From: an uncultured Acidobacteriota bacterium
GTDB taxonomy: Bacteria > Acidobacteriota > Terriglobia > Terriglobales > Acidobacteriaceae
Direction: 5' to 3'
Length of the DNA stretch: 5,364 nucleotides
Assembly (NCBI GenBank): GCA_903932385.1
Contig: CAIZGA010000464.1
Span: forward strand, 1-5,364
The position numbers and the translations under genes are program-made. The notes under the pieces were generated by a model that had not been told where the DNA came from, ran no database searches, and saw only the letters and a list, made by a program, of their open reading frames with translations. The stretch's first letter is position 1. Every line of letters begins with the position of its first letter. Positions 1 to 5,364 of this stretch are shown piece after piece.

Positions 1-1340
1 GCCTGCAGCAGATTGGCCGGTAACCGTCCGGTGCGGTAGCCGTCAAAGAACGCCAGCGCGGTCGAAAACGCCGGGGTCGGTATGCCCAACTCCACCGCAT
101 GCACCAGCGCCTTGCGCCAGCTTTCCTGGTATTTGTTCACAATGTCAGCAAAGAACGGCACCGTCAGCAGGTTCTTCAGCGCCTTGTCCTTGTCATAGGC
201 TTCCTTGATGCGTCCCAGGAACTGGCTACGGATGATGCATCCACCACGCCACATCAGCGCAATGCCGCCCATATTCAGGTTCCAGCCCTGCTCCTTGGCC
301 GATTCACGCAGCAACATGTAGCCCTGCGCGTAAGAAATAATCTTCGAGCAGTACAGCGCACGCCGCACATCCTCAATAAATTCCTTCTTCTCGGCAATCG
401 TCCGTGTCACCTTCGGGCCGGAGAGAATCTTCGATGCCTCCACGCGCTCATCCTTCAACGCACTCAGGCAGCGGGCAAACACACTCTCGCCAATCAGCGT
501 CAGGGGCATGCCCAGGTCCAACGCACTGATGGCCGTCCACTTGCCGGTCCCCTTCTGCCCGGCTGTATCCAGAATCTTGTCCACCAGCGGCTTGCCGTCC
601 GTGTCTTTGAAGGCAAAAATCTGGCTGCTGATCTCAATCAGATAGCTGTCCAGTTCGCCCTTGTTCCACTCCGCAAACACGCCGGCCAACTCATCCGCAG
701 TCAGTCCCAGCGCATCGCTCAGCAGCTGGTACGCTTCGCAGATTAGCTGCATATCGCCATACTCAATGCCGTTGTGGACCATCTTCACGTAATGCCCGGC
801 GCCTTCTTCACCCACCCAGTCGCAGCACGGCGAGCCGTCTTCCACCTTGGCCGCAATCGCCTGGAAGATTTCCTTCACCGCGGGCCACGCCGCAGGGTTT
901 CCACCCGGCATAATCGACGGGCCGAAACGCGCGCCTTCTTCGCCACCGCTTACACCGGTGCCGATAAACAATATCCCCTTCGCTGCCAGGTCCCGCGTAC
1001 GCCGCGTGGAGTCCGTATACAACGAGTTGCCGCCGTCGATGATGATGTCACCCTTTTCCAGATATGGCAGCAGCAGCGCAATCGAATCATCCACCGGCGA
1101 ACCGGCCTTCACCATCAGCATTACGCGACGCGGCCGCTTCAACAGCTTGCACAGTTCTTCATCGCTGTGTGCGCCCACCACGTTGGTTCCCTTGGCTTCA
1201 TTCGCCAGAAACGCATCCACCTTCGAAACAGTTCGGTTGTAGACGGCCACTTTGTATCCGTGGTCGTTCATGTTCAGGACCAGGTTCTGTCCCATCACCG
1301 CGAGCCCGATCAGCCCAATGTCACAAGTTGCATCAGCCAT
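1..1340 (-). CDS. gnd: 6-phosphogluconate dehydrogenase, decarboxylating (3' end beyond window)
   Basis: Oxidative pentose phosphate enzyme: it converts 6-phosphogluconate to ribulose 5-phosphate and CO2 while reducing NADP+; cytosolic, a dimer in the well-studied family members. The visible 446 codons run without a stop from the ATG at 1340 to the left edge. Seen: Rossmann motif GLAVMGQN at residues 12-19; NRT at 35-37, the family position that contacts the NADP 2'-phosphate; IIDGGNS near 99-105; substrate loop SGG at 131-133; and the signature GHYVKMVHNGIEYGD with Lys186, His189, Asn190 and Glu193, matching the catalytic Lys and Glu of the family. The last visible residues, RLPANLLQA, match the region about 25 residues before the usual end of a roughly 470-residue enzyme, so only the tail is missing. 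The start is set by a GAGGAG Shine-Dalgarno at 1347-1352, six bases upstream, and by the Rossmann motif falling at its usual distance. Divergent from murA. Identity is very secure. Confidence 0.97.
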   Translation of the reverse strand, partial: MADATCDIGLIGLAVMGQNLVLNMNDHGYKVAVYNRTVSKVDAFLANEAKGTNVVGAHSDEELCKLLKRPRRVMLMVKAGSPVDDSIALLLPYLEKGDIIIDGGNSLYTDSTRRTRDLAAKGILFIGTGVSGGEEGARFGPSIMPGGNPAAWPAVKEIFQAIAAKVEDGSPCCDWVGEEGAGHYVKMVHNGIEYGDMQLICEAYQLLSDALGLTADELAGVFAEWNKGELDSYLIEISSQIFAFKDTDGKPLVDKILDTAGQKGTGKWTAISALDLGMPLTLIGESVFARCLSALKDERVEASKILSGPKVTRTIAEKKEFIEDVRRALYCSKIISYAQGYMLLRESAKEQGWNLNMGGIALMWRGGCIIRSQFLGRIKEAYDKDKALKNLLTVPFFADIVNKYQESWRKALVHAVELGIPTPAFSTALAFFDGYRTGRLPANLLQ

Positions 1341-1368
1341 TGCCATCTCCTCGAATCAATTCCAGCTT

Positions 1369-1397
1369 ATGATACTCCAGTGGTCAGACCAATCCAA
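1369..1397 (-). promoter_or_regulatory. Candidate sigma70-type promoter for gnd
   Basis: On the minus strand, TTGGAT (1392-1397) and TATCAT (1369-1374) are separated by exactly 17 bases. The -10 box matches the consensus at 5 of 6 positions; the -35 box matches only its TTG. Transcription would start near 1362 and give a leader of about 20 bases that carries the GAGGAG ribosome site. Placement and spacing fit well, but this is a motif call by eye and the -35 box is weak. Confidence 0.35.
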
Positions 1398-1501
1398 ACT
1401 CCACCCACCCAAATCAAGTATTACTACTTCCACCATTAACCAGCCTGATTCCTCCGCTCATCAAACACTTCATTTCTTCCCTTCACCCCGCTGCATCCAC
1501 A

Positions 1502-1527
1502 CAAGTTAATCCGTTACAGTTAACTTG
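1502..1527. promoter_or_regulatory. Perfect inverted repeat upstream of murA (possible operator)
   Basis: CAAGTTAA (1502-1509) and TTAACTTG (1520-1527) are perfect 8-bp inverted arms with a 10-base spacer. The right arm ends 14 bases before the murA ATG and directly abuts or overlaps its probable ribosome-binding region. A further GTTAAC lies at 1533-1538, so GTTAA occurs three times in 35 bases. The arrangement could bind a dimeric regulator or form an AU-rich hairpin in the murA leader. It has no T-tract and is not a terminator. Regulatory function is inference. Confidence 0.4.
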
Positions 1528-1541
1528 AGAGCGTTAACCAC

Positions 1542-2822
1542 ATGGATAAATTTGTCGTTCGCGGCGGCAACCCGCTGCTCGGAACCGTTCGCATCAGCGG
1601 AGCAAAAAACTCCGCCCTCCCCTGCATGGCCGCTGCCATCCTCACCGAGGATGAAGTCATCCTCGAAAACGTCCCCCAGGTCCGCGACATTGAAACCGAG
1701 CGCAAGTTGCTCGCATCCATGGGTGCCGAGGTGGAACTCGGCTATGGCCGCGCCCAGCATCGCACCCACATTCGCTGCGCCATCCTTTCTGATCCTGTCG
1801 CTAAATACGAAATCGTCAAGACCATGCGTGCCAGTTCGCTCGTGCTCGGCCCGCTCATCGCCCGCACCGGTCTCGCCCGCGTCGCCATGCCCGGCGGGTG
1901 CGCCATTGGCGGCCGCCCCATCGATCTCCACATCAAGTACCTCGAAAAAATGGGTGCGCAAATCACCCAGGACCACGGCTATCTGGAAGCCCGTACTGAA
2001 CGACTGAAGGGCGCACACATCATCTGGGAGAAAATCTCCGTCACCGGCACGGAAGACCTACTCATGGCCGCCGTTCTTGCCGATGGCGAAACTGTAATGG
2101 AAAACTGCGCGCGGGAGCCGGAAGTCACCGACCTGGCCGCTCTACTCACCGCCATGGGTGCAAAGATACAGGGCGCCGGCACCTCCACCATCACCGTGCA
2201 GGGAGTCGCAAAACTCCACGGCGCGCGCCATCGCATCAATCCCGATCGCATTGAAGCCGGCACTTTCATCATTGCCGGAGCCATTACGGGGGGCGACCTG
2301 AAAGTCTCCGGCTGCGACCCATCACATCTTGGCGCGCTGCTGGAAACACTACGCTCCTGCGGAGTCCGCTTCGACATCAACGGAGACACCATCCGCGTGC
2401 GCAGCGAAGGCACCCTGAAGGCCGCCGACATCACCACCGTTGAGTATCCCGGCTTCCCCACCGACATGCAGGCACAGTACATGGCGCTGGCCACGCAGGC
2501 CGAAGGCACCTCGGTCATCACTGAAAATATTTTTGAGAACCGCTTCATGCACGTGCAGGAACTCATCCGCATGGGTGCCAACATTCGCATCGACGGACGC
2601 ACCGCCACTGTGCGCGGCAAAACGCCGCTCTCCGCCGCCGCTGTCATGTGCAGCGACCTGCGTGCCTCTGCTTCGCTCGTTCTCGCCGCACTGGTTGCCG
2701 ATGGAGAAACCATCCTCGACCGCGTTTATCACATCGACCGCGGCTACGAACACATCGAAGAAAAACTCCGCGGCGTCGGCGCACAAATCCGCCGCATGGG
2801 CGAAGTCTTCGGCAAAAAATAG
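1542..2822 (+). CDS. murA: UDP-N-acetylglucosamine 1-carboxyvinyltransferase (MurA)
   Basis: Transfers enolpyruvate from phosphoenolpyruvate to UDP-GlcNAc, the first committed step of peptidoglycan synthesis; cytosolic. The protein has 426 residues, close to the 419 of E. coli MurA, and belongs to the EPSP synthase-like fold of two inside-out barrels. Seen: Lys22-Asn23 in SGAKNSALP; Arg96 in MRASSLVLGPL; the active-site loop MPGGCAIGGRPIDLH with Cys120 (the Cys115 equivalent that fosfomycin alkylates) and Arg125; YPGFPTDMQAQ with Asp308, the Asp305 equivalent; and HIDRGYEH near residues 397-404. Because the loop has Cys rather than Asp, fosfomycin sensitivity is expected at the target level (inference). 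The ATG is chosen because MDKFVVRGG matches the usual start; the ribosome site is weak, GAGAG at 1527-1531 with a 10-base spacer. No cell-wall genes lie beside it, and no clear plus-strand promoter was found. Translation overlaps no neighbour. Confidence 0.97.
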   Translation: MDKFVVRGGNPLLGTVRISGAKNSALPCMAAAILTEDEVILENVPQVRDIETERKLLASMGAEVELGYGRAQHRTHIRCAILSDPVAKYEIVKTMRASSLVLGPLIARTGLARVAMPGGCAIGGRPIDLHIKYLEKMGAQITQDHGYLEARTERLKGAHIIWEKISVTGTEDLLMAAVLADGETVMENCAREPEVTDLAALLTAMGAKIQGAGTSTITVQGVAKLHGARHRINPDRIEAGTFIIAGAITGGDLKVSGCDPSHLGALLETLRSCGVRFDINGDTIRVRSEGTLKAADITTVEYPGFPTDMQAQYMALATQAEGTSVITENIFENRFMHVQELIRMGANIRIDGRTATVRGKTPLSAAAVMCSDLRASASLVLAALVADGETILDRVYHIDRGYEHIEEKLRGVGAQIRRMGEVFGKK

Positions 2823-2985
2823 TGACACGCAACATTGTTATTTGACGTTGCATTGTTTCATTTGGAATTAATTGGTTTAATCTCGACGAGTAACTGCTTC
2901 AGAATTTACGTATGTCTTATCACAGAATCATAATAACTCTGAATGTTGCCGTTGGGTTGGTAGCCGATTATGGCTGATGTTGATT

Positions 2986-3020
2986 ACCCCACCCATCACA
3001 AAAGAAGCGATGGATGGGGT
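2986..3020. repeat. Hairpin A of the intergenic element
   Basis: ACCCCACCCATC (2986-2997) pairs with GATGGATGGGGT (3009-3020) at 11 of 12 positions around an 11-base loop (2998-3008). The single mismatch is C2992 with A3014. No T-tract follows on either strand, so it is not a typical intrinsic terminator. Confidence 0.6.
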
Positions 3021-3076
3021 GGCCGTTGTGTCGCTTACATTAAATGGGTGGGCCACCCGCCTTGGCAAAGGAGCGG

Positions 3077-3093
3077 TGCGAGCTGTGCTCGCA
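3077..3093. repeat. Hairpin B of the intergenic element
   Basis: TGCGAGC (3077-3083) and GCTCGCA (3087-3093) form a perfect 7-bp stem with a 3-base loop TGT. The flanks GGAG (3070-3073) and CTCC (3095-3098) can extend the stem past a small internal bulge. No T-tract follows. Confidence 0.6.
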
Positions 3094-3096
3094 TCT

Positions 3097-3129
3097 CCCA
3101 CCCTTTCGCAAACTTCGCGAAAGGATGGG
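3097..3129. repeat. Hairpin C of the intergenic element
   Basis: CCCACCCTTTCGC (3097-3109) pairs with GCGAAAGGATGGG (3117-3129) at 12 of 13 positions around a 7-base loop (3110-3116). The mismatch, C3101 with A3125, sits at the same place in the CCCACCC/GGATGGG unit as in hairpin A. It starts four bases after hairpin B, so the two could stack. Confidence 0.65.
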
Positions 3130-3183
3130 GCACCCGGCAAAATGTGCAAAGTTCGGACTACAGTCGTAGATGTTTTGGGTCTG

Positions 3184-3212
3184 CATCGTAGTGATGTCCC
3201 TCCTCTACGATG
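3184..3212. repeat. Inverted repeat at the 3' end of the exported-protein gene
   Basis: CATCGTAG (3184-3191) and CTACGATG (3205-3212) are perfect 8-bp arms with a 13-base spacer, ending one base before the stop codon of the minus-strand gene. In that gene's transcript it would form a stem directly after the stop. No T-tract follows the stem on the minus strand, so it may block 3' exonucleases or be a factor-dependent end rather than an intrinsic terminator. Function is inference. Confidence 0.4.
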
Positions 3213-3213
3213 G

Positions 3214-3819
3214 CTAACGAGGAGTTTGCTTTAGCTGCTGCCACTTCTGCGGCGGCGAGATGCAGCCCGACGGCAGGTAGTCAGAACCTTTTGGGAAGAT
3301 GTCGATGCCGCTGACCAGCCTCTCATGCTTACGCCCGTTCCAGTAAAACTCGAAGGCTATTCCGTCCGCCATGTCCACCCAATAGATCAGGTCTTTGCCT
3401 CCGACCACGGCACTCCCACTGCCAAGCAGCATGTACTCTCGCCCACCCGGATAGGCTTGCTTTACCTCTTCGGTCCGGCTATCGATATGAACGCCATTCG
3501 CCAACGCAAACCTAGGAGTGTGAACTGACAACTGATAAAGCTTCCCGTTCTTGAAATATGCGTAGACCCCGTTTGCATTTCGGTCAATGTCCAGCCAGTG
3601 ATACGACCTCCCCGGACAACCATCTTGCACATTATCCGTAGCGTCTTCATCTATACCCGGATGATTCGGAAACATCGTCTGGAACTCGGAAAAAGTTGAG
3701 CCGAGCTTCAAGCCAGCAACACTCTCGCCAAGGACTATCGTCCCGTTTGCCGGAGCCTGAGCTATGCCTCTCAAAAAGAAGGCGCAGCAGGCCAAGAGCA
3801 TAGTAAGAAAATTTCTCAT
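3214..3819 (-). CDS. Exported protein of unknown function (201 aa)
   Basis: I do not recognise the family. The first 24 residues look like a secretion signal: Arg2, a hydrophobic stretch from Phe4 to Leu16, then an AxA-type site. Cleavage after Ala22 would place Pro at +1, which is disfavoured, so cleavage after Ala24 (APA, then Asn) is more likely. Cys11 in LLAC resembles a lipobox but lies too close to the N-terminus for a normal lipoprotein signal. The mature part is soluble-looking, aromatic-rich (YHWLDID, EFYWNGRKHE, IYWVDM) and has two cysteines, Cys68 and Cys186, that could form a disulfide in the periplasm. Start choice is uncertain: a good GAGGAG (3838-3843) is 18 bases from the ATG, too far, yet six bases from an in-frame CTG at 3829-3831, which would add Leu-Ile-Lys-Ser. 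G+C looks lower than in murA. It ends towards murA and lies 110 bp downstream of the 136-residue gene. Confidence 0.75.
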   Translation of the reverse strand: MRNFLTMLLACCAFFLRGIAQAPANGTIVLGESVAGLKLGSTFSEFQTMFPNHPGIDEDATDNVQDGCPGRSYHWLDIDRNANGVYAYFKNGKLYQLSVHTPRFALANGVHIDSRTEEVKQAYPGGREYMLLGSGSAVVGGKDLIYWVDMADGIAFEFYWNGRKHERLVSGIDIFPKGSDYLPSGCISPPQKWQQLKQTPR

Positions 3820-3929
3820 CGACTTAATCAGTAAGTTCTCCTCAGCACACAGATTAGTGGAAGCAATTGTTCATGAGGGCTACGACGTTGCTACCGTATC
3901 TTCGTTGCTTTAATAATTGCTAAATAGCT

Positions 3930-4340
3930 TTACTGCCAGCTCACCGCTAGGTGCCATTTCAATTCCCGAGCCGCAGTCTTCTCCAGTACCACGCGGTACT
4001 CCAGCAACTCGCTCAACACCGCCGGCCCTTCGCTTCCAATCGTGTGCGGAGCCGCGCCCAGCGCGCCAATCAGCGCATTCACTGTCTTCAGCCCGTCCTC
4101 GGCCGCGTACCACTGCGGGGCCTGCATCTTGTCCATTAATTTGCTGCTGCTCGCACCGGCTTCAATCAACAGCGGCAGCGAATTTTCATCCGCCGAAAAA
4201 AATTCCAACAGCGGCTTTACGCCCAGCTGCAGCGCCAGTTGCTCCAGCGCATCTTCATTCCGCGCCAGTGCCCGGCCGTTGACAAAGATGTCATACCCCG
4301 GGTCCTCGCCCTGCACCACAATGTACATTGAAGCTGCCAT
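3930..4340 (-). CDS. Conserved-looking hypothetical cytoplasmic protein (136 aa)
   Basis: Function unknown. The protein is soluble, has no signal peptide or membrane segment, and looks like a compact alpha/beta domain: MYIVVQGEDPGYDIFVNG at the start, a helix-like stretch with LEQLALQLGVKPLLEFFSAD around residues 32-51, then PQWYAAEDGLKTVNALIGAL at 75-94, and a C-terminal helix followed by KWHLAVSW. The final strand and the opening YIVV strand could pair. I have a vague memory of similar short hypothetical proteins in cyanobacteria and acidobacteria, not a named family. The frame stays open upstream to 4616, but that extension is Arg-rich, unlike a real N-terminus, and overlaps the methyltransferase; I therefore start at Met 4340. 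The ribosome site is poor: GGGAG at 4343-4347 is two bases from this ATG and 14 from Met5 (4328); a GTG at 4361 is a third option. Divergent from the methyltransferase. Confidence 0.75.
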   Translation of the reverse strand: MAASMYIVVQGEDPGYDIFVNGRALARNEDALEQLALQLGVKPLLEFFSADENSLPLLIEAGASSSKLMDKMQAPQWYAAEDGLKTVNALIGALGAAPHTIGSEGPAVLSELLEYRVVLEKTAARELKWHLAVSWQ

Positions 4341-4438
4341 TTCTCCCAGTGTATCGCGCACCCGTACCGCGTATGAAGTGTTTTCCCGTATACCTGCCCG
4401 CCGCATCCTATTAAACTTTTCAGACGGAGGTTTGCCCG

Positions 4439-5284
4439 ATGGAATCCGGCCTTGCTTCACGCACAGCTCTCGGAGTCGCCCTGCGACGCGCTGTGCATCA
4501 ACTCGCCGACAAGCCGCCTCATATTCTCGACGACCCCATCGCCGTGCCCATTCTCGGCGAAAAATATCGCGCCGCACTCGCCGACGCAGTCGCGCGTAAA
4601 GATGAACCCGGCTCAAAAGTCCTGCGCACCTGGGTCGTGATGCGCAGCCGCTACGCTGAAGACAAGCTCGCTGAAGCCGTCGCGCGCGGCGTTCGCCAAT
4701 ACGTTCTTCTCGGTGCCGGTCTCGATACCTTCGCGCATCGCAATCCGCATCCCAACCTGCGCGTCTTCGAAGTCGACTATCCCGCCACGCAGGAGTGGAA
4801 GCGATCCCTGCTTGCGCAATCCAACCTGCCGCCGGAGCCGCACATCACCTACGTCCCGGTCGATTTCGAGCAGCAGGACCTCGCCGAAGAACTTGCCCGC
4901 GATGGTTTCGACTTCTCCGCGCCAGCCGTCTTCGCCTGGCTCGGCGTCATCATGTATCTGCCTCTGCCCGCCTTCCGCAAAACCATCTCGACCATCGCAA
5001 CGTTGCCGAATGGCTCCGCAGTCATCATGGACTATGCTCTTCCCGCATCCCATGTGCCCCTCGCCGAACGCCTCGGCCGCGCCGTACTCGAAGAACGTGT
5101 GAAGCGTATCGGCGAACCATTCCAACTTTTTCTTACACCGCAGCAAATACGCGAGGAACTCGCCGCCTTCACTACCATCGAAGACCTCGACGCTGCCCCA
5201 CTCAACGAACGCTACTTCGCCAACCGTCGCGATAAGCTGCGACTTCACGGCCACTCCGCACGAATCGTTTGCGCTTGGCGTTAA
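4439..5284 (+). CDS. Class I SAM-dependent methyltransferase, leucine carboxyl methyltransferase-like family
   Basis: Predicted to transfer a methyl group from S-adenosylmethionine to an unknown acceptor; cytosolic. The 281 residues fit the bacterial family related to leucine carboxyl methyltransferase (Pfam LCM, often annotated as putative SAM-dependent methyltransferase), usually about 270-310 residues. Seen: N-terminal helical region with ILDDPIAVPIL (residues 29-39), TWVVMRSRYAEDKL (64-77), motif I VLLGAGLDTFAHR (89-101), the acidic end of strand 2 in FEVDYPATQEWK (110-121, Asp113 in the ribose-binding position), VPVDFEQQDL (139-148) for the adenine-binding loop, and FAWLGVIMYL (165-174), typical of motif IV in this family. 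The ATG is supported by GGAGG at 4426-4430 with an 8-base spacer. Ends in a strong terminator, so it is probably a single-gene transcript. Family is secure; substrate cannot be read from sequence, as members range from polyketide O-methylation to unassigned roles. Confidence 0.9.
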   Translation: MESGLASRTALGVALRRAVHQLADKPPHILDDPIAVPILGEKYRAALADAVARKDEPGSKVLRTWVVMRSRYAEDKLAEAVARGVRQYVLLGAGLDTFAHRNPHPNLRVFEVDYPATQEWKRSLLAQSNLPPEPHITYVPVDFEQQDLAEELARDGFDFSAPAVFAWLGVIMYLPLPAFRKTISTIATLPNGSAVIMDYALPASHVPLAERLGRAVLEERVKRIGEPFQLFLTPQQIREELAAFTTIEDLDAAPLNERYFANRRDKLRLHGHSARIVCAWR

Positions 5285-5317
5285 AAAATCAAGGGCCGCC
5301 CGAAGGCAGCCCTTTTT
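5283..5317. terminator. Intrinsic terminator, probably bidirectional
   Basis: AAGGGC (5291-5296) pairs with GCCCTT (5309-5314), and inside it GCC (5298-5300) pairs with GGC (5305-5307) around a CGAA loop, with one C/A mismatch between the two stems. The T-run at 5313-5317 follows on the plus strand, directly after the methyltransferase stop. An A-run at 5283-5288 on the left gives T-rich sequence after the stem on the minus strand, so the same hairpin can end the convergent glycine-rich gene. Confidence 0.9.
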
Positions 5318-5337
5318 GATTGAAGCGCGTTCAGTGA

Positions 5338-5364
5338 TTACCGGCGACCGCCGCCACCACCGCC
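5338..5364 (-). CDS. C-terminal tail of a glycine-rich protein (rest beyond window)
   Basis: Reading the minus strand from the right edge gives six Gly codons, two Arg codons and a TAA stop at 5338-5340. The frame choice is supported by the stop lying 20 bases from the shared terminator and by GGC/GGT codon use. Gly-rich tails ending in Arg are common in bacterial RRM-type RNA-binding proteins, and in some secreted or surface proteins, so an RNA-binding protein is a guess. Only eight residues are visible. Confidence 0.5.
   Translation of the reverse strand, partial: GGGGGGRR

Larger units (their letters stand above)
2986..3135. repeat. Composite palindromic intergenic element (REP-like hairpin cluster)
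   Basis: About 150 bp containing at least three hairpins in a row, plus the local palindrome GGGTGGGCCACCC (3046-3058), whose right half can also pair with GGGTGGCC at 3017-3024. The first and last hairpins share the same arm design: CCCACCC on the left against GGATGGG on the right, with the same single C/A mismatch in both (2992 with 3014, and 3101 with 3125). The shared mismatch argues for related units rather than chance. I recall similar GGATGGGGCACCC strings between genes in Acidobacteriota, but that is memory and not a search. Likely a dispersed REP-like or miniature element; it could also act as an mRNA stabiliser at the ends of the two convergent genes. Confidence 0.6.
2823..3213. other. 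391-bp non-coding region between murA and the exported-protein gene
   Basis: This gap separates the convergent ends of murA and the minus-strand gene that stops at 3214. The first part (2823-2985) is AT-rich and I see only a weak imperfect direct repeat there: CATTGTT at 2833-2839 and 2851-2857. The second part (2986-3135) is a GC-rich cluster of hairpins, listed separately. The last part holds one more inverted repeat (3184-3212). Open frames here are short, lack convincing ribosome sites and run through the palindromes, so I call no gene. No convincing intrinsic terminator for murA is visible. Confidence 0.7.

Noticed and set aside
99..1439. Plus-strand open frames opposite gnd (for example 99-746 and 774-1439)
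   Set aside because: They lie antisense to a gene with intact catalytic motifs and have no ribosome sites or recognisable domains; they are by-products of the GC-rich codon pattern.
1979..2828. Long minus-strand open frames opposite murA (1979-2713 and 2349-2828)
   Set aside because: The murA frame is certain across the whole stretch; the antisense proteins are low-complexity Ala/Ser/Arg-rich or Gly/Asp-rich and show no family features.
2829..2864. Possible murA terminator: GCAAC (2829-2833) with GTTGC (2847-2851)
   Set aside because: The stem is only 5 bp with a 13-base loop, and the following sequence is only mildly T-rich; too weak to call.
2986..3135. CRISPR array or insertion sequence
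   Set aside because: The repeats are inverted rather than direct with regular spacers, and no transposase frame or target-site duplication is visible.
2928..3234. Short open frames in the murA downstream gap (73-85 residues, both strands)
   Set aside because: They run straight through the hairpin arms, lack ribosome sites and show no protein-like composition.
4341..4616. N-terminal extension of the 136-residue protein to a 228-residue frame
   Set aside because: The extra 92 residues are strongly Arg-rich, overlap the start and promoter of the methyltransferase on the other strand, and precede a natural start with the expected folded domain.
4613..5254. 213-residue minus-strand frame opposite the methyltransferase
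   Set aside because: It is a mirror frame of a gene with clear SAM-binding motifs and a good ribosome site; no independent evidence supports it.

Overview
The window reads as chromosomal DNA from a moderately GC-rich bacterium with dense coding and good Shine-Dalgarno sites on some genes. I lean towards Acidobacteriota (the Acidobacteriaceae/Terriglobia group). The reasons are the style of the gnd and MurA proteins, the mix of small secreted or unknown proteins, and an intergenic cluster of GGATGGGG/CCCACCC hairpins that I recall, without having checked, from such genomes. The taxonomic call is inference.

Layout from left to right. Positions 1-1340, minus strand: gnd, NADP-type 6-phosphogluconate dehydrogenase, cut at its C-terminus by the window edge. 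Positions 1341-1541: divergent spacer with a plausible gnd promoter and a perfect 8-bp inverted repeat just ahead of murA. Positions 1542-2822, plus strand: complete murA, the first committed enzyme of peptidoglycan synthesis. Positions 2823-3213: a 391-bp non-coding stretch whose second half is a compact cluster of hairpins. Positions 3214-3819, minus strand: a 201-residue exported protein of unknown function. Positions 3930-4340, minus strand: a 136-residue cytoplasmic protein of unknown function. Positions 4439-5284, plus strand: a 281-residue SAM-dependent methyltransferase of the leucine carboxyl methyltransferase-like family, followed by a strong intrinsic terminator. Positions 5338-5364, minus strand: the last eight residues (six Gly, two Arg) of a glycine-rich protein entering from the right.

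The genes do not form one pathway. gnd (pentose phosphate pathway) and murA (cell wall) are divergent housekeeping genes. The two unknown minus-strand genes may or may not share a transcript, with 110 bp between them. The methyltransferase is divergent from the 136-residue gene across 97-98 bp and ends in a terminator that seems to serve the convergent glycine-rich gene as well. I see no RNA gene, insertion sequence, CRISPR array or clear defence system. The least explained parts are the hairpin cluster, the inverted repeat before murA, and the two unknown proteins.
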